The notes under the pieces were generated by a model. It saw only the letters and a program-made list of their open reading frames with translations, had not been told where the DNA came from and made no database searches. From contig NZ_RCSU01000007.1 of NCBI RefSeq assembly GCF_003991355.1, forward strand, positions 248,001 to 312,000: 64,000 nt of DNA, given 5' to 3'. The number at the start of each line of letters is the position of its first letter. Position 1 is the first letter of the stretch. The stretch comes from Pseudoflavitalea rhizosphaerae. Its GTDB lineage: Bacteria > Bacteroidota > Bacteroidia > Chitinophagales > Chitinophagaceae. The position numbers were made by a program, and so were the translations under genes. Of the stretch, positions 32,623 through 42,504 are shown piece by piece.

Positions 32623-34203
32623 ATGCAAAATAATCCAACAGCTATCCGCTGGGTATTGGCCGGCGGTCTGCTCTTCAGTCTTGTGTTCTTTCATGAGAAA
32701 CTGGCCTTGAACCTTGTACTGTTCGATCTTTTTATTCTGGCAGCATTATTCCTTCAATACGCCGAAGCCAGGCAAAACGCTGCGGTGAGATGGTTTGCAC
32801 TTGGCCATCTCACCAGCCTGGCTATGCTGGTGTTGCACAACACAGCGCTGAGCGTGTTCGCCTGCGTTATCACACTGGCGCTCACGGTGGCGTATGGATT
32901 ATACCTGCACAGAAGTCCATGGTATGCCGGTGCTTCAGGGATCGCCAATATTCTTGTGAGCCCTTATCTTTTTTTCAGGGACCTGTTCGCAAATCAAAAA
33001 AGAGAAAAGAGGAAAAGAAAATGGACGAAGCTGGTCCGCTTCGCTATCCTTCCTGTTTTCCTGTTCCTGTTCTTTTTCGGCATCTACTCACTCGGCAACA
33101 GTGCGCTGAACCAGTTCACTGAAAAACTGGTCAACGAAATTTCACGGGCACTCGAAAGATTCATCGAAACCTTTTCCTGGGGCCGGTTCCTGCTCCTGCT
33201 GCTGGGACTGATGGTCTCTTCTGCCTTATTGCTTAAAAGACAATCACGCTATCTTTCCGAAAAGGACCTTGCACACAGGGACGACCTCCAAAGAAAGCGC
33301 ATCACCTGGGCTGTGAGAAGCCACAATCCCTTTTACAACCTGGTAGCCACTTTCATGGGTAAACTGGCAACGGGAATAATGGCGTTGAAGAATGAAAATA
33401 CAACAGGACTGATCAGCCTTTTATTACTGAATGCCCTGCTGCTGGTTGTGAATATCCTCGACCTCAATCATATCTGGCTCAATTACGATCACTCCAATGA
33501 GCAGCTAATGTCACAACTGGTGCATGAAGGCACTTATGTGCTTATCTTCTCCATTGTGATGGCCATGATGGTGGTGCTGTTCTTCTTCAAAGGCAACCTG
33601 AATTTCTACAACAGGAACAAATGGTTGAAGTACGGCGCTTATTGCTGGATCATTCAGAATACTTTCCTGGTAGCTTCGGTATTTATGCGCGACCTCTACT
33701 ATATCCAGTATTACGGGCTTGCCTATAAAAGGCTGGGTGTGTTGTTCTTCCTGTTGTTGGTGTTGATCGGACTGATCTCTGTTGCGCTAAAAGTGAAAAA
33801 CAGGAAAACGAATTATTACCTGCTCCGGGTGAATGCAACAGCTGCGATAGTAGTACTGGTAATGGCCAGTACAGTGCATTGGGACGAACTGATTGCCGGT
33901 CATAATCTGAGCAGGAAAGATAAGCTGGAACTGGATGTACCCTTCCTGCTCACTTTATCTGATAAGACCATTCCTCTCCTGGAAAAGAATATCGCCTTCC
34001 TGCAGCAACTGGAAGACAAAGCGCCGCCAAAAGTGGAACGTGATTTTTATGACGCGGGGTCCTGCAATGCCTGTTTTGTTGAGCAATTGAAATACAAAGA
34101 AAAACAGTTTCTGAAAAAACAATCTGCATACTCATGGCTTAGCTGGAACTATGCAGACAGCTACGTGAAACGATATTTGGCTTATCTTTCAACATCACAT
34201 TGA
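32623..34203 (+). CDS. DUF4173-like polytopic membrane protein
   Basis: A 526-residue protein with about ten membrane segments and a DUF4173-like organisation (LGNSALNQFTEKLVNEISRA loop; YYLLRVNATAAIVVLVMAST). The C-terminal ~100 residues are soluble and contain LDVPFLLTLSDKTIPLLEKN and a CNAC motif (residues ~480). Function unknown. It follows the HTH_34 unit with its own copy of the operator-like repeat, so it may belong to that regulon. An M28 peptidase gene starts 26 bases downstream. Confidence 0.8.
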   Translation: MQNNPTAIRWVLAGGLLFSLVFFHEKLALNLVLFDLFILAALFLQYAEARQNAAVRWFALGHLTSLAMLVLHNTALSVFACVITLALTVAYGLYLHRSPWYAGASGIANILVSPYLFFRDLFANQKREKRKRKWTKLVRFAILPVFLFLFFFGIYSLGNSALNQFTEKLVNEISRALERFIETFSWGRFLLLLLGLMVSSALLLKRQSRYLSEKDLAHRDDLQRKRITWAVRSHNPFYNLVATFMGKLATGIMALKNENTTGLISLLLLNALLLVVNILDLNHIWLNYDHSNEQLMSQLVHEGTYVLIFSIVMAMMVVLFFFKGNLNFYNRNKWLKYGAYCWIIQNTFLVASVFMRDLYYIQYYGLAYKRLGVLFFLLLVLIGLISVALKVKNRKTNYYLLRVNATAAIVVLVMASTVHWDELIAGHNLSRKDKLELDVPFLLTLSDKTIPLLEKNIAFLQQLEDKAPPKVERDFYDAGSCNACFVEQLKYKEKQFLKKQSAYSWLSWNYADSYVKRYLAYLSTSH

Positions 34204-34229
34204 ATCATTTTTTCAATTAATGTTGACTC

Positions 34230-35699
34230 ATGAAGAAACACGTATTGCTGTTCACATTGCTCACAACCGGAGTGTCGGGCATTATGGCGCAGGATGGCTT
34301 GCAAACTGTATTTCAATCCATCAATACCGAAGTATTGTCCAATTCCAAAGCATATGAAACACTGAAGGAATCCACTCTCAGGATCGGTCATCGTCTTACC
34401 GGTTCTGCCAATGGAAAGAAGGCCGAGCAGCAGGTGTTCGATCTTCTTAAATCTTACGGTTACCAAAATGTAAGGTTTCAGCCATTTGAAGTGGAGAGCT
34501 GGAGCCGCGGCCATGTTCATCTCGATCTGCTCAGTACTTCAGGGGAAAAGATCGAAGAGCTGAAGGCAGTCACGCTGGCCCACTCACCTGTACGTGTAAG
34601 CGAATCTGCTGAAATTGTTGATATGGGCAGCGGCCTGGAAGAGGATTACCTCGTCAATCCGGGAAAAGCGAAAGGTAAGATCGTGCTGGCCTCTCTCTGG
34701 CTTAGCGCCGGCAGCAAGCCCGGTACACAAAACCTGCATCGCTCGGAAAAAACAGCACTCGCCATTAAATACGGAGCAAAGGGTATTATGTTGTTCAATG
34801 GTGTGAAGAATGGTGTTCTGCTCACCGGTACCGCTTCTGTTACAGGAAGGCTCAATCCGATCCCAGCAGTGTGCATCACCAATGAAGATGGCCTGCGGTT
34901 GAGGGAGATGCTGAAGCAGAAACAATATCATGCAAAACTCAGCATGGATAATCATAGCGGGCCCATCAAAGCACGCAATGTGATCGCCACGCTGCCCGGC
35001 ACAAAATATCCCAACGAGAAAATAATTGTCTGTGGCCACCTGGATAGCTGGGACCTGGCTACCGGCGCCACTGATAATGGTCTTGGTTCATTTGCCATCG
35101 TTGATATGGCGCGTACCTTCAAGACGCTTAGCCTGAAAACTGATCGCACCATCGAGTTTGTATTGTTCATGGGAGAAGAGCAGGGGCTGCTGGGATCACG
35201 TGCATATGTAGCCGACGCCGGCAAAAGAAAAACACTCGACCAGGTGAAATACGTTTTCAATTTCGATATGTCTGCCAATGCCATTGGATTTACGGCCGGA
35301 GGAAGAAAAGAAGCGGAAGCTTTTTTCAAGTCAACCGGGGAAGCCATCAGGGCCATCGATACTGTTTTTCAGAACAAGACCAGTGCAGGTGGTGCGGGAT
35401 TGCACAGCGATCATCAGCCATTCATGCTACAGGGCATTCCTACAGCCACATCGGTTACCAATATTCCTTCAGAAGTTTTCCGCTGTTATCATGCGGATTG
35501 TGATGATATAAGCCTGATCAACCGGAGTTGGATGGTTGACCAGGTCAGATTCAGTACGATGTTCATTTATGCTATCGGCAATGCGGCGGAGCTGCCTGCC
35601 AAACGTATGGACGATGCCACAACCAAGCAGTTCCTGATCGATAATAAGCTCAAAGAGGCATTACAGATCGCGGGAGACTGGAGATGGATGGGAGAATAA
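34230..35699 (+). CDS. Secreted M28 family metallopeptidase with PA domain
   Basis: A 489-residue carboxypeptidase-Q-like zinc peptidase. A signal peptide (MKKHVLLFTLLTTGVSGIMAQ) precedes a PA-type insert (IVLASLWLSAGSK ... AIKYGAKGIMLFNG, ~140-210) and the catalytic core: CGHLDSWDLATGATDNGLGS (zinc His and bridging Asp), FMGEEQGLLGSRA (base Glu and zinc Glu), NFDMSANAIGF and a late HADCDD segment with a zinc His. Complete metal site, so probably active on peptides in the periplasm or outside. Confidence 0.94.
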   Translation: MKKHVLLFTLLTTGVSGIMAQDGLQTVFQSINTEVLSNSKAYETLKESTLRIGHRLTGSANGKKAEQQVFDLLKSYGYQNVRFQPFEVESWSRGHVHLDLLSTSGEKIEELKAVTLAHSPVRVSESAEIVDMGSGLEEDYLVNPGKAKGKIVLASLWLSAGSKPGTQNLHRSEKTALAIKYGAKGIMLFNGVKNGVLLTGTASVTGRLNPIPAVCITNEDGLRLREMLKQKQYHAKLSMDNHSGPIKARNVIATLPGTKYPNEKIIVCGHLDSWDLATGATDNGLGSFAIVDMARTFKTLSLKTDRTIEFVLFMGEEQGLLGSRAYVADAGKRKTLDQVKYVFNFDMSANAIGFTAGGRKEAEAFFKSTGEAIRAIDTVFQNKTSAGGAGLHSDHQPFMLQGIPTATSVTNIPSEVFRCYHADCDDISLINRSWMVDQVRFSTMFIYAIGNAAELPAKRMDDATTKQFLIDNKLKEALQIAGDWRWMGE

Positions 35700-35703
35700 G
35701 ATC

Positions 35704-38700
35704 TTAGAAATCCACTCCCATCGCAAAATGTAAAATGGGCTTGCCACCAAAAAAGCGGCCCATTTCCCATCCTGCATCCAGGCGAAGGAAATAACCCAGT
35801 AACATACTGCGCACACCAAATCCGTAAGTACCGGCGAAAGGCCCGATACCACCGGCTTTGCTCTTCAGGTAAGTGAAGTCCGGTAAGTTGGGGTCCGAAG
35901 GATAAGTGAGCGATGGCCTTGATAATTTATTGTACTCTCCATTCCAGGCGGTGCCCAGGTCAAAGAACTGGATAACCTGGAAATTGCGGACGAAGGCATT
36001 GTTGATCGGCCTGTTGATCAGCGTGGAGAATACAGGGAAACGAAGTTCACTGTTGATCACAAGTGCATTGTTGCCATTCGCGATATTCTGTTTGAAGCCG
36101 CGGAGATTCACTGCCAGCGATTGATACGCATAGGTTGGGTCCTGTGGTTGAGGCACAGGATAGTATTTGGGGAATAACCAGCCGTCTGACCCGCCGAGAT
36201 AATAGATGATCTTCTTATCTCCGAAACTCATGTCACCTGCACCACGAACAGCCCAGATGAAGTTCCTGTAGATGGGGAAATAATAACGGGCATCGAAGCC
36301 GATATTAGTGGTCATCCTTCCCGTTTTCTGCGTATTGGTAGCCTTGTCTTCGGGCTTATTCACCTGAGCATTCAGGTCGGCATAGATCTTATAACGAAGC
36401 CCATTGAGGATATTGGTTGCTTTCTGGATAGAATTATCGTACACATATTCCAGTCTGGATACAGCAAAGGTCTGGTTGGCGATCTCCGGAGAGTCCAGTG
36501 AGATCTCTGCGCCCTGGCGCCAGTCTGTGCGCAGGAATACCTTGTCTGTGCGGATGCCGGCGGAGAGGCGGAGGCTACGGACCCTGTCGAACGGATATTT
36601 GATCACCGCCTGGTAGAGGTTGGTGAAGGATTTGGCTTCCAGGTTCAGGAGGTTGCCATTCACCAGCGGCACCTGGCCGATTTCTGTTTTCCTGTAATAC
36701 AGGAGCGAGAAGTCGAGCCTTTTCTTCAGGTAATCCACACGGGCGAACCATTCGCTGCCACCATCGAAGAGCGACTGGTTAACGGGAACATAAATTCCTG
36801 CTCCGCCGGTACCGATAGAAGCGCCGCCACCCGAACCAATACCACCGATCAGCGGTAAACGAAATGCACCTGTGAAGCGGATATCTTCAAACAGGTCGAA
36901 GATGGAGGCCTTGATCATACCGTTGAAGGAAGAACCGTTCTGCATGGACACAGGCAATGAGCCGGTATAGATCTGGTAACGGCTGATCAGTACATCGTTA
37001 TTGAAACCTCCGGACACATTGTCTACGGAGAATTTGAGTTTATAATCGAAGAGCTTGGCCTTTCTGAGGATGGGCTCTTTGCCAACGGGTTCTTCACCAC
37101 CGGTATCGAAGATGCTGGCAATGCGTTGTGCTGCAACGGCACTGTCCTGGGCAGTGATGGCCCTTGCCGGTTCTGTAACAGGCGGATTGGTGGGTGGTGG
37201 TTCTTTTTCGAAGCCAGTTTCAAAGGCATCGTTCTTTGTAGTATCGCGGTTGCCCGGCGTTTTCAGTTGGATGGCGTGACCGGCTGAAGCCCTGGTTGCA
37301 TCCTGTCCGAGAATGCGTTTACGGTATTCCGTTGGTTTGGGATTCACGTTCCTGCGCCTGAGGGCGGTTTCGTCTATGCGGAGGCGGTAGAGGAATTTGA
37401 GATTGCCCTGCTGCCTGGTTTCGCTGATCATGCCTTTATCTCCCGCGATCTTTGTTTCCAGCAGGTTGCTGGCGTAGTTGGTGATGGGAAATACATAGGC
37501 GGAATCGTTGGTCATGGAGAAGGAGAACATGCTGTCTGGTTCGTTCTTGCCCCATGCTTTGAGGGTTGAGTCCAGCACCAGGGGATCCGGGTTGCGGAGG
37601 ATCTCATCGCCCACAATGAAAACCGTGTCTGCACCAGCACGCACTGTGTGGAAGAAACCGGCAAAGCGGTTAGCGATACCCGTTTGGTCGCTCACAAAAG
37701 TGAAGTGAGACGTATTATACTGCATCGGGTATCGGGCATTGCCGTACTGCATATTGGTGAGCTGGCTGATCTGCCTGAATTCGCTCCTGTTCCAGTTGTC
37801 TGCCAGGAAAATATTGTATCGGTTATTGGGGACCGTTGTATCATCTGATTTCAGGTCGAAGCTGCCGCTGGGCCTGTTGGAAGAGAAGATGATGCCTGTT
37901 TTGCTGGGGAAGGCCACAAATGAAGGATCGAGATCGGAGTATACATCGTCTGTGATCTGTTCGTAGCTGTCTGAGTCGATCTTGTAAATATAGATATCCG
38001 TCTGGCCGTTCCTGACAGCGCTGAGGAGAAGGGTATTATCGTCCAGGCCGTATTTGAAATCGAGTATTTGTTCAAAAGGGGAGATTTCCTGTTTGATCCT
38101 TTTGAAACGGACCACGCCATCGTACACAAAGAGATGTGTTTTCCCTTCTTTCCAATAGATGCAGGCCAGTTTGGTGCCTTTGCCATTCCAGGCGAGCAGC
38201 GGATAGTTGGGGTTCACTTCGTTCTCATTGCTTTTTACACCGCTTTTCAGCAGTACTTTCCTGTCCACCATATTTTCCCAGAGCACTACCTGGTGCTGGC
38301 CTTTCACGTATTCCACTACGGCATAGGTCATGCTGCGGGGAGCTGGATTACCGGTGAAGCGGAAATAGTCCCTGTTGTGCTTCACTTCTTCCACTACGGT
38401 AGCGGCCCCTTTGGGTGCGTCACGGCGGCCTTTGAGATCGGCATAATATTTTTCGGTGGTCTTGTCCATGAAGTCTTTCAGTACATCCTTGAATTTTTTC
38501 TTGGCAATCCTTTGTGAGGCGGTATTGAGATTACGGTAAACACGGGCGAGATAGAGGAAGTAGGTTACATTTTCTTTCTTGTAGGTTTCCGCGATATAGT
38601 TCCAGAAAGCGTGGCCTGCAAGCATTGGCTTCTCGAAGGCGAACTGGTAGAAGTTCTTGTATTCGCCGGAGAGGAGAGCGAGCTTGAGTTCATTATCGAG

Positions 38701-39255
38701 GTCTGTGCTCCAGGCTTCGCCGGCATATTCAACGTATCCGTCTACCAGCCATTTGGGAAGATCGAGCAATGCCTGGTTGGCGGCGAACTCTCCAAGATCA
38801 TCTCCAAAAAGCAGGTTGTCTACGAGGATCTTTGCAATGCCCTGACGGATCTGTTTGCGGAGATGCTCATGGTTGCCATCGAAATAAAGGATCATCTTGT
38901 TGTTCACCAGCTTGGTGATGCCGCCGGTGGTTTGCCAGTCCATATTGAGGCCGATATTGGATTGCTGCAGTTCATCGAACGTATTGTAGATGGCGATATT
39001 GGCGCGGCGTTGCAATCCGTATTCAACAAATTGCTCCATAGCGGGAAGTTCTTCTTCGGCTACCTGTGCTACAAAGTTGGCAATGGTTTTACCATTGTCG
39101 TAGAAGTAAGTGTTGAAGTTGGTGGACTGATAATACTGCCACTTGAATTTCCTGAACTGAACGCGGTTCTTTCCAAACTCCACAGTATTGACCTGGGCGG
39201 TCAAATCAACATATAGCAGCATTGTAGCAAGGAATACGAAAAATACTTTTCTCAT
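35704..39255 (-). CDS. TolB-like propeller plus BamA/TamA-like outer-membrane barrel protein
   Basis: A 1183-residue exported protein (signal MRKVFFVFLATMLLYVDLTAQ). Residues ~20-270 resemble the peptidase-MA-like N-domain (IAIYNTFDELQQSNIG; LPKWLVDGYVEYAGEAWSTD) but lack an HEXXH site. Residues ~280-560 are PD40-type blades (IIFSSNRPSGSFDL, FTFVSDQTGIANRFAG). Residues ~730-1183 form a BamA/TamA-like surface-antigen barrel ending in GVRSMLLGYFLRLDAGWEMG and a final Phe. Large chimeras of this kind are known in Bacteroidota, with unknown cargo. The ATG at 39255 gives the signal peptide; another is at 39279. It abuts the M28 gene in a convergent arrangement with a 4-base gap. Confidence 0.9.
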   Translation of the reverse strand: MRKVFFVFLATMLLYVDLTAQVNTVEFGKNRVQFRKFKWQYYQSTNFNTYFYDNGKTIANFVAQVAEEELPAMEQFVEYGLQRRANIAIYNTFDELQQSNIGLNMDWQTTGGITKLVNNKMILYFDGNHEHLRKQIRQGIAKILVDNLLFGDDLGEFAANQALLDLPKWLVDGYVEYAGEAWSTDLDNELKLALLSGEYKNFYQFAFEKPMLAGHAFWNYIAETYKKENVTYFLYLARVYRNLNTASQRIAKKKFKDVLKDFMDKTTEKYYADLKGRRDAPKGAATVVEEVKHNRDYFRFTGNPAPRSMTYAVVEYVKGQHQVVLWENMVDRKVLLKSGVKSNENEVNPNYPLLAWNGKGTKLACIYWKEGKTHLFVYDGVVRFKRIKQEISPFEQILDFKYGLDDNTLLLSAVRNGQTDIYIYKIDSDSYEQITDDVYSDLDPSFVAFPSKTGIIFSSNRPSGSFDLKSDDTTVPNNRYNIFLADNWNRSEFRQISQLTNMQYGNARYPMQYNTSHFTFVSDQTGIANRFAGFFHTVRAGADTVFIVGDEILRNPDPLVLDSTLKAWGKNEPDSMFSFSMTNDSAYVFPITNYASNLLETKIAGDKGMISETRQQGNLKFLYRLRIDETALRRRNVNPKPTEYRKRILGQDATRASAGHAIQLKTPGNRDTTKNDAFETGFEKEPPPTNPPVTEPARAITAQDSAVAAQRIASIFDTGGEEPVGKEPILRKAKLFDYKLKFSVDNVSGGFNNDVLISRYQIYTGSLPVSMQNGSSFNGMIKASIFDLFEDIRFTGAFRLPLIGGIGSGGGASIGTGGAGIYVPVNQSLFDGGSEWFARVDYLKKRLDFSLLYYRKTEIGQVPLVNGNLLNLEAKSFTNLYQAVIKYPFDRVRSLRLSAGIRTDKVFLRTDWRQGAEISLDSPEIANQTFAVSRLEYVYDNSIQKATNILNGLRYKIYADLNAQVNKPEDKATNTQKTGRMTTNIGFDARYYFPIYRNFIWAVRGAGDMSFGDKKIIYYLGGSDGWLFPKYYPVPQPQDPTYAYQSLAVNLRGFKQNIANGNNALVINSELRFPVFSTLINRPINNAFVRNFQVIQFFDLGTAWNGEYNKLSRPSLTYPSDPNLPDFTYLKSKAGGIGPFAGTYGFGVRSMLLGYFLRLDAGWEMGRFFGGKPILHFAMGVDF

Positions 39256-39357
39256 TGGCTTAATCTGTTGAAATTCCATAGCCTCTCATTAATCTTTTAA
39301 AGTTAAAACAATCCGTATTACCGAAAAAAAATACAATTTGCGCAAAACCGCGCCACC

Positions 39358-39999
39358 ATGCTTACTATAAAGAAGTTCTCATTCAACCCGCTTCAGGAAA
39401 ATACCTATGTGGTGTATAATGAGCAATCCGATTGTCTGATAGTTGATCCCGGCTGCTATTTCGAAAACGAACGCAATGAATTGAAACAATTCATTGAACA
39501 GAATGGTCTCCGGGCTAAATATTTGTTAAATACCCATGGTCATTTCGATCATGTTTTTGGCGATCAGTTCGTGTTCACCACCTGGGGGTTGAAGCCACGC
39601 CTGCATGAAACCGAAAAGGCCGTATTCGACAGGGCTTTGTTGGCTGCGGAACGGTGGGACATGAGCTTTGAACCCTATTCCGGGGACGTAATCTTTTTAC
39701 GCGAATATGATACCATACGGTTGGGTACTGACCAGTTAACGGTGCTCTTCACTCCCGGCCATTCCCCCGGCCACATCAGCTTCTACTGCAGAGAGCAGAA
39801 CTTCATACTGAGCGGCGATGTGTTGTTCCGCGACAGTATCGGCCGCACAGACCTTCCCGGCGGGGATTTCAATCAGCTGGCCGAAAGTATTAGAACCCGT
39901 TTGTATGTGTTGCCCGATGAAACCATCGTTTATTCCGGCCACGGACCTGAAACCCGGATCGGGTACGAAAAGCAGCATAATCCTTTTGTACTGGGATAG
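39358..39999 (+). CDS. MBL-fold metallo-hydrolase (glyoxalase II-like)
   Basis: A 213-residue metallo-beta-lactamase-fold hydrolase. The metal motif NTHGHFDH gives His60, His62, Asp64 and His65; further ligands lie in FTPGHSPGHISFY, SGDVLFRDSIGRTD and VYSGHGPETRIGYEK. The short form without the glyoxalase C-domain matches the YcbL/GloB-like group that hydrolyses thioesters or related substrates. It stands alone and converges on the flippase gene with a 3-base gap. Confidence 0.94.
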   Translation: MLTIKKFSFNPLQENTYVVYNEQSDCLIVDPGCYFENERNELKQFIEQNGLRAKYLLNTHGHFDHVFGDQFVFTTWGLKPRLHETEKAVFDRALLAAERWDMSFEPYSGDVIFLREYDTIRLGTDQLTVLFTPGHSPGHISFYCREQNFILSGDVLFRDSIGRTDLPGGDFNQLAESIRTRLYVLPDETIVYSGHGPETRIGYEKQHNPFVLG

Positions 40000-40002
40000 A
40001 CC

Positions 40003-41532
40003 TTATCTGGTTGCCGGCCCGGCAAAGAATTTTCCTACAAGAGGGAGGCGCGCCAGCTCCTTTCTTTCCACTTTCATGATCAGCAAAGTGAACAGGAGGA
40101 AGAATAACAGTCCTGTACCGTAGTAGGTTATTTTGTAATACGAGCTGTGCGGGTCCAGGTTACGGGCAATCACTTCATGAAGGATATACATCAACGTTAC
40201 GATCACCAGGTATGTGATCAGCTTCTTCTTAGCGTAGGGGATGGGGTAATATTTTTGTCCCAGTACATAGCTGATGGCCATCATAAAGAAATAGCAACAG
40301 AAAGTGGCCCAGGCTGCTCCTGTGTATTTGAAATGCGGGATCCACCAGATATTGAGTAAAATGGTGATTACTGCGCCGGCGATAGTGATATACGCGCCGG
40401 TCATATTCTTGTTGGTGAGCTTATACCAGACGGAGAGGTTGTAATAAATGCCCAGGAAGATACTGGCCATGCTCAGCACCGGCACAATATGCAGGCCTTC
40501 GGCATACTCCGGATGTTTGCCAGCTATCAATACTTTCCAGGCATCCAGGAAGAGTGCGATGAAGAGGAACATGAAACAGCAGGCAATTACGAAGAATTTC
40601 ATCACCCTGGCGTACATGCGCTGCGCGCCTTCATTCCGGCTCTGATTGAAGAAGAAAGGCTCGGCCGCCATCCGGAAGATCTGGATAAAGATGGTGATCA
40701 GCACGGCCAGTTTGTAGTTGGCGCCAAATACGCCCAGTTCGAACTCGCGTTGCGAAACAGTGGCCGTTGACACTTTCTGATAAACCAGCCTGCTCAGCAT
40801 TTCATTGATCATTCCCCCGAAACCAACAATGATCAGCGGGTAACTGTATTTCATCACCGCTTTCCACAATTTCATATCGAACTGGAAACGGAAGGAAGTA
40901 AACTCTTTATATAACAGCAATAAACATACGGCGCTGGCAATTACGTTGGCGATGATGAAATAGCCGATACCGATCTCCGGTCTGTACAACTGGCCAAGAA
41001 AAGTATAGGGATCAGCTTCGCGTGCGGGTTTGGCTACATAGAAGAAGAACAGCACAATGGCAACGTTCAGCACTACCGTTACCATATTGATGAATGCATA
41101 TTTGCGCGGCCTTTCTTCCTGCCGTAAACGCGCCATGGGTATGGTATAGAGCGTATCGAAGAAAACGATCCAGATCATCCAGGTCACAAATTCCGGGTGT
41201 CTTTGCATCCCGATAAAACTGGTCAGCGGTTTCTCGAATAAAAAGAGAAGGGCGGTGAACAGGATAGTGGTAATGATAACGGATACGTTGAGGGTATTGT
41301 ACAGTTTCTGACGGTCATGGTCCTGCGCAAACCGGAAATAACTGGTCTCCAGACCATATGTAAACAAGATGTTAAGGAAGGGGATAACTGCGTAGATCTG
41401 CGTGAAAGCATAGGAACCGTTAGGGTCAAACAACTGGAACCCCAGCAGGCTGATGCCAAAGCTGAGGAACCTGCTGAATATCCTGGGAACGCCATACCAG
41501 AGGGTTTGACCGGCTAATTTCTTGATGCTCAA
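40003..41532 (-). CDS. Polysaccharide (O-antigen/teichoic) flippase, MOP superfamily
   Basis: A 509-residue integral membrane protein with ~12-14 spans. The N-terminus (LAGQTLWYGVPRIFSRFLSFG) and PYAFTQ-type loop, the arginine-rich ETSYFRFAQD and the middle FGGMINEMLSRLVYQ are typical of Wzx/RfbX-like exporters of lipid-linked sugar units. No glycosyltransferase cluster surrounds it here, so its substrate cannot be deduced; it may supply the glycan that the MBOAT unit modifies, but that link is speculative. Confidence 0.93.
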   Translation of the reverse strand: MSIKKLAGQTLWYGVPRIFSRFLSFGISLLGFQLFDPNGSYAFTQIYAVIPFLNILFTYGLETSYFRFAQDHDRQKLYNTLNVSVIITTILFTALLFLFEKPLTSFIGMQRHPEFVTWMIWIVFFDTLYTIPMARLRQEERPRKYAFINMVTVVLNVAIVLFFFYVAKPAREADPYTFLGQLYRPEIGIGYFIIANVIASAVCLLLLYKEFTSFRFQFDMKLWKAVMKYSYPLIIVGFGGMINEMLSRLVYQKVSTATVSQREFELGVFGANYKLAVLITIFIQIFRMAAEPFFFNQSRNEGAQRMYARVMKFFVIACCFMFLFIALFLDAWKVLIAGKHPEYAEGLHIVPVLSMASIFLGIYYNLSVWYKLTNKNMTGAYITIAGAVITILLNIWWIPHFKYTGAAWATFCCYFFMMAISYVLGQKYYPIPYAKKKLITYLVIVTLMYILHEVIARNLDPHSSYYKITYYGTGLLFFLLFTLLIMKVERKELARLPLVGKFFAGPATR

Positions 41533-41839
41533 ACGCGGATTATTTATAGATCAGCGTCAAAATTAAGGGTTCGGTTGAGAATACTGGCTGAAATTCAACT
41601 TACCGGCTTGTTGATGGCTGAATTATGCAGGGTTTATTGTCCGTTAGTTGGTGCTTAGTTGCCTGGTAATTGCCTGGTAATTGCCTGTTAGTTGCCTGTT
41701 GAGTGCTGTCGGAGTGCTGCGGAGGCTATGGAAGAGGTACCCTGATGGCATAACGGTCTGCTCAACCATTCTGTTCATTTCCTGCGGATATTCTAAACAG
41801 TTATGTATTTTTAGCCCGTTAAACCAAGTTGATAAACGT
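41533..41839. other. Divergent intergenic region with short tandem repeat
   Basis: About 300 bases between the divergent flippase and coiled-coil protein genes. It holds an 11-bp tandem repeat (41658-41701) and nothing that reads as a gene. The open frame that continues upstream of the downstream gene to 41681 crosses the repeat and has no protein-like composition. Confidence 0.5.
41658..41701 (+). repeat. 11-bp tandem repeat, four units
   Basis: Four consecutive 11-base units of the form (G/A)TTGCCTG(G/T)T(A/G), with a degenerate fifth unit just upstream (GTTAGTTGGTGCTTA at 41643-41657). It lies ~140 bases before the ATG at 41840. Confidence 0.85.
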
Positions 41840-42499
41840 ATGAAAAAACGAATCCCCTTCTTCAGCCTGATGGCTGCTTCCCTCCTTTTTAGTGCAACTT
41901 CATTCTCTCAAAGCGCTATTGAAGGTAAAGTGGAACACACGAAAGGCAACAAAGCAGCAGCAGTTATCGAGCTTCCTTATCCTGAGGAGGAAGTTGCAGA
42001 TATGCTCAGTGATGCCATGGCCGCCAGAGGCGTGAAAGGCGATAAGGCCAAAGGTTTTGTTGTGTACCGCAATGTGCGGCTGAACGACAATGACCAGGAC
42101 CTGAATGATATGCATTTCAAAGTGGAACGCAAGAGCCGCAAAGAAAAAGATATCACCAATGTGTACCTGATCATCGGCAAACCCAGCGAAAATATCGGAC
42201 TCCGCTCAGCAGTTGATTATCACAAGATCGAAGAGGCAAAATCCTTCCTGAATACTATGGTGCCTAAAATGGAAGCACATCACCTGGAAGTGCAGATCAA
42301 AGAACAGGAAGCACTGGTAATAAAGGCTGAGAAGAAGTTCCAGTCGCTGGTGGAAGATTCTGTTTCTTATGTAGAAAAGATAAAAGGACTGGAGCAGAAG
42401 CTGAACACCAACCGTACAGACAGGGCATCCCAGGATGTTGAAGTGAAAAAACAACGCCAGACACTGGAAGCAATGCGTTCCAGGAGAAAGCCGAAATAA
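41840..42499 (+). CDS. Exported coiled-coil protein of unknown function (219 aa)
   Basis: A signal peptide (MKKRIPFFSLMAASLLFSAT, cleavage near SFSQ) leads to a mature protein with an alpha/beta part (~25-130: AAVIELPYPEEEVADMLSDA; DVYLIIGKPSEN-like strand) and a C-terminal coiled coil (~140-215) rich in E/K/Q (EVQIKEQEALVIKAEKKF, IKGLEQKLNTNRTDR), ending in basic RSRRKPK. No family recognised. The ATG at 41840 is chosen for the signal peptide. Repeat copy 2 follows its stop. Confidence 0.8.
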   Translation: MKKRIPFFSLMAASLLFSATSFSQSAIEGKVEHTKGNKAAAVIELPYPEEEVADMLSDAMAARGVKGDKAKGFVVYRNVRLNDNDQDLNDMHFKVERKSRKEKDITNVYLIIGKPSENIGLRSAVDYHKIEEAKSFLNTMVPKMEAHHLEVQIKEQEALVIKAEKKFQSLVEDSVSYVEKIKGLEQKLNTNRTDRASQDVEVKKQRQTLEAMRSRRKPK

Positions 42500-42504
42500 T
42501 ATCG

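Noticed and set aside
38611-39216. A 201-codon + strand frame opposite the propeller-barrel gene
   Set aside because: Antisense shadow of a gene with signal peptide, propeller and barrel evidence; no start context or family match.
41658-41701. Tandem repeats considered as a small CRISPR array
   Set aside because: Units are contiguous 11-mers without spacers, and no cas gene is present.
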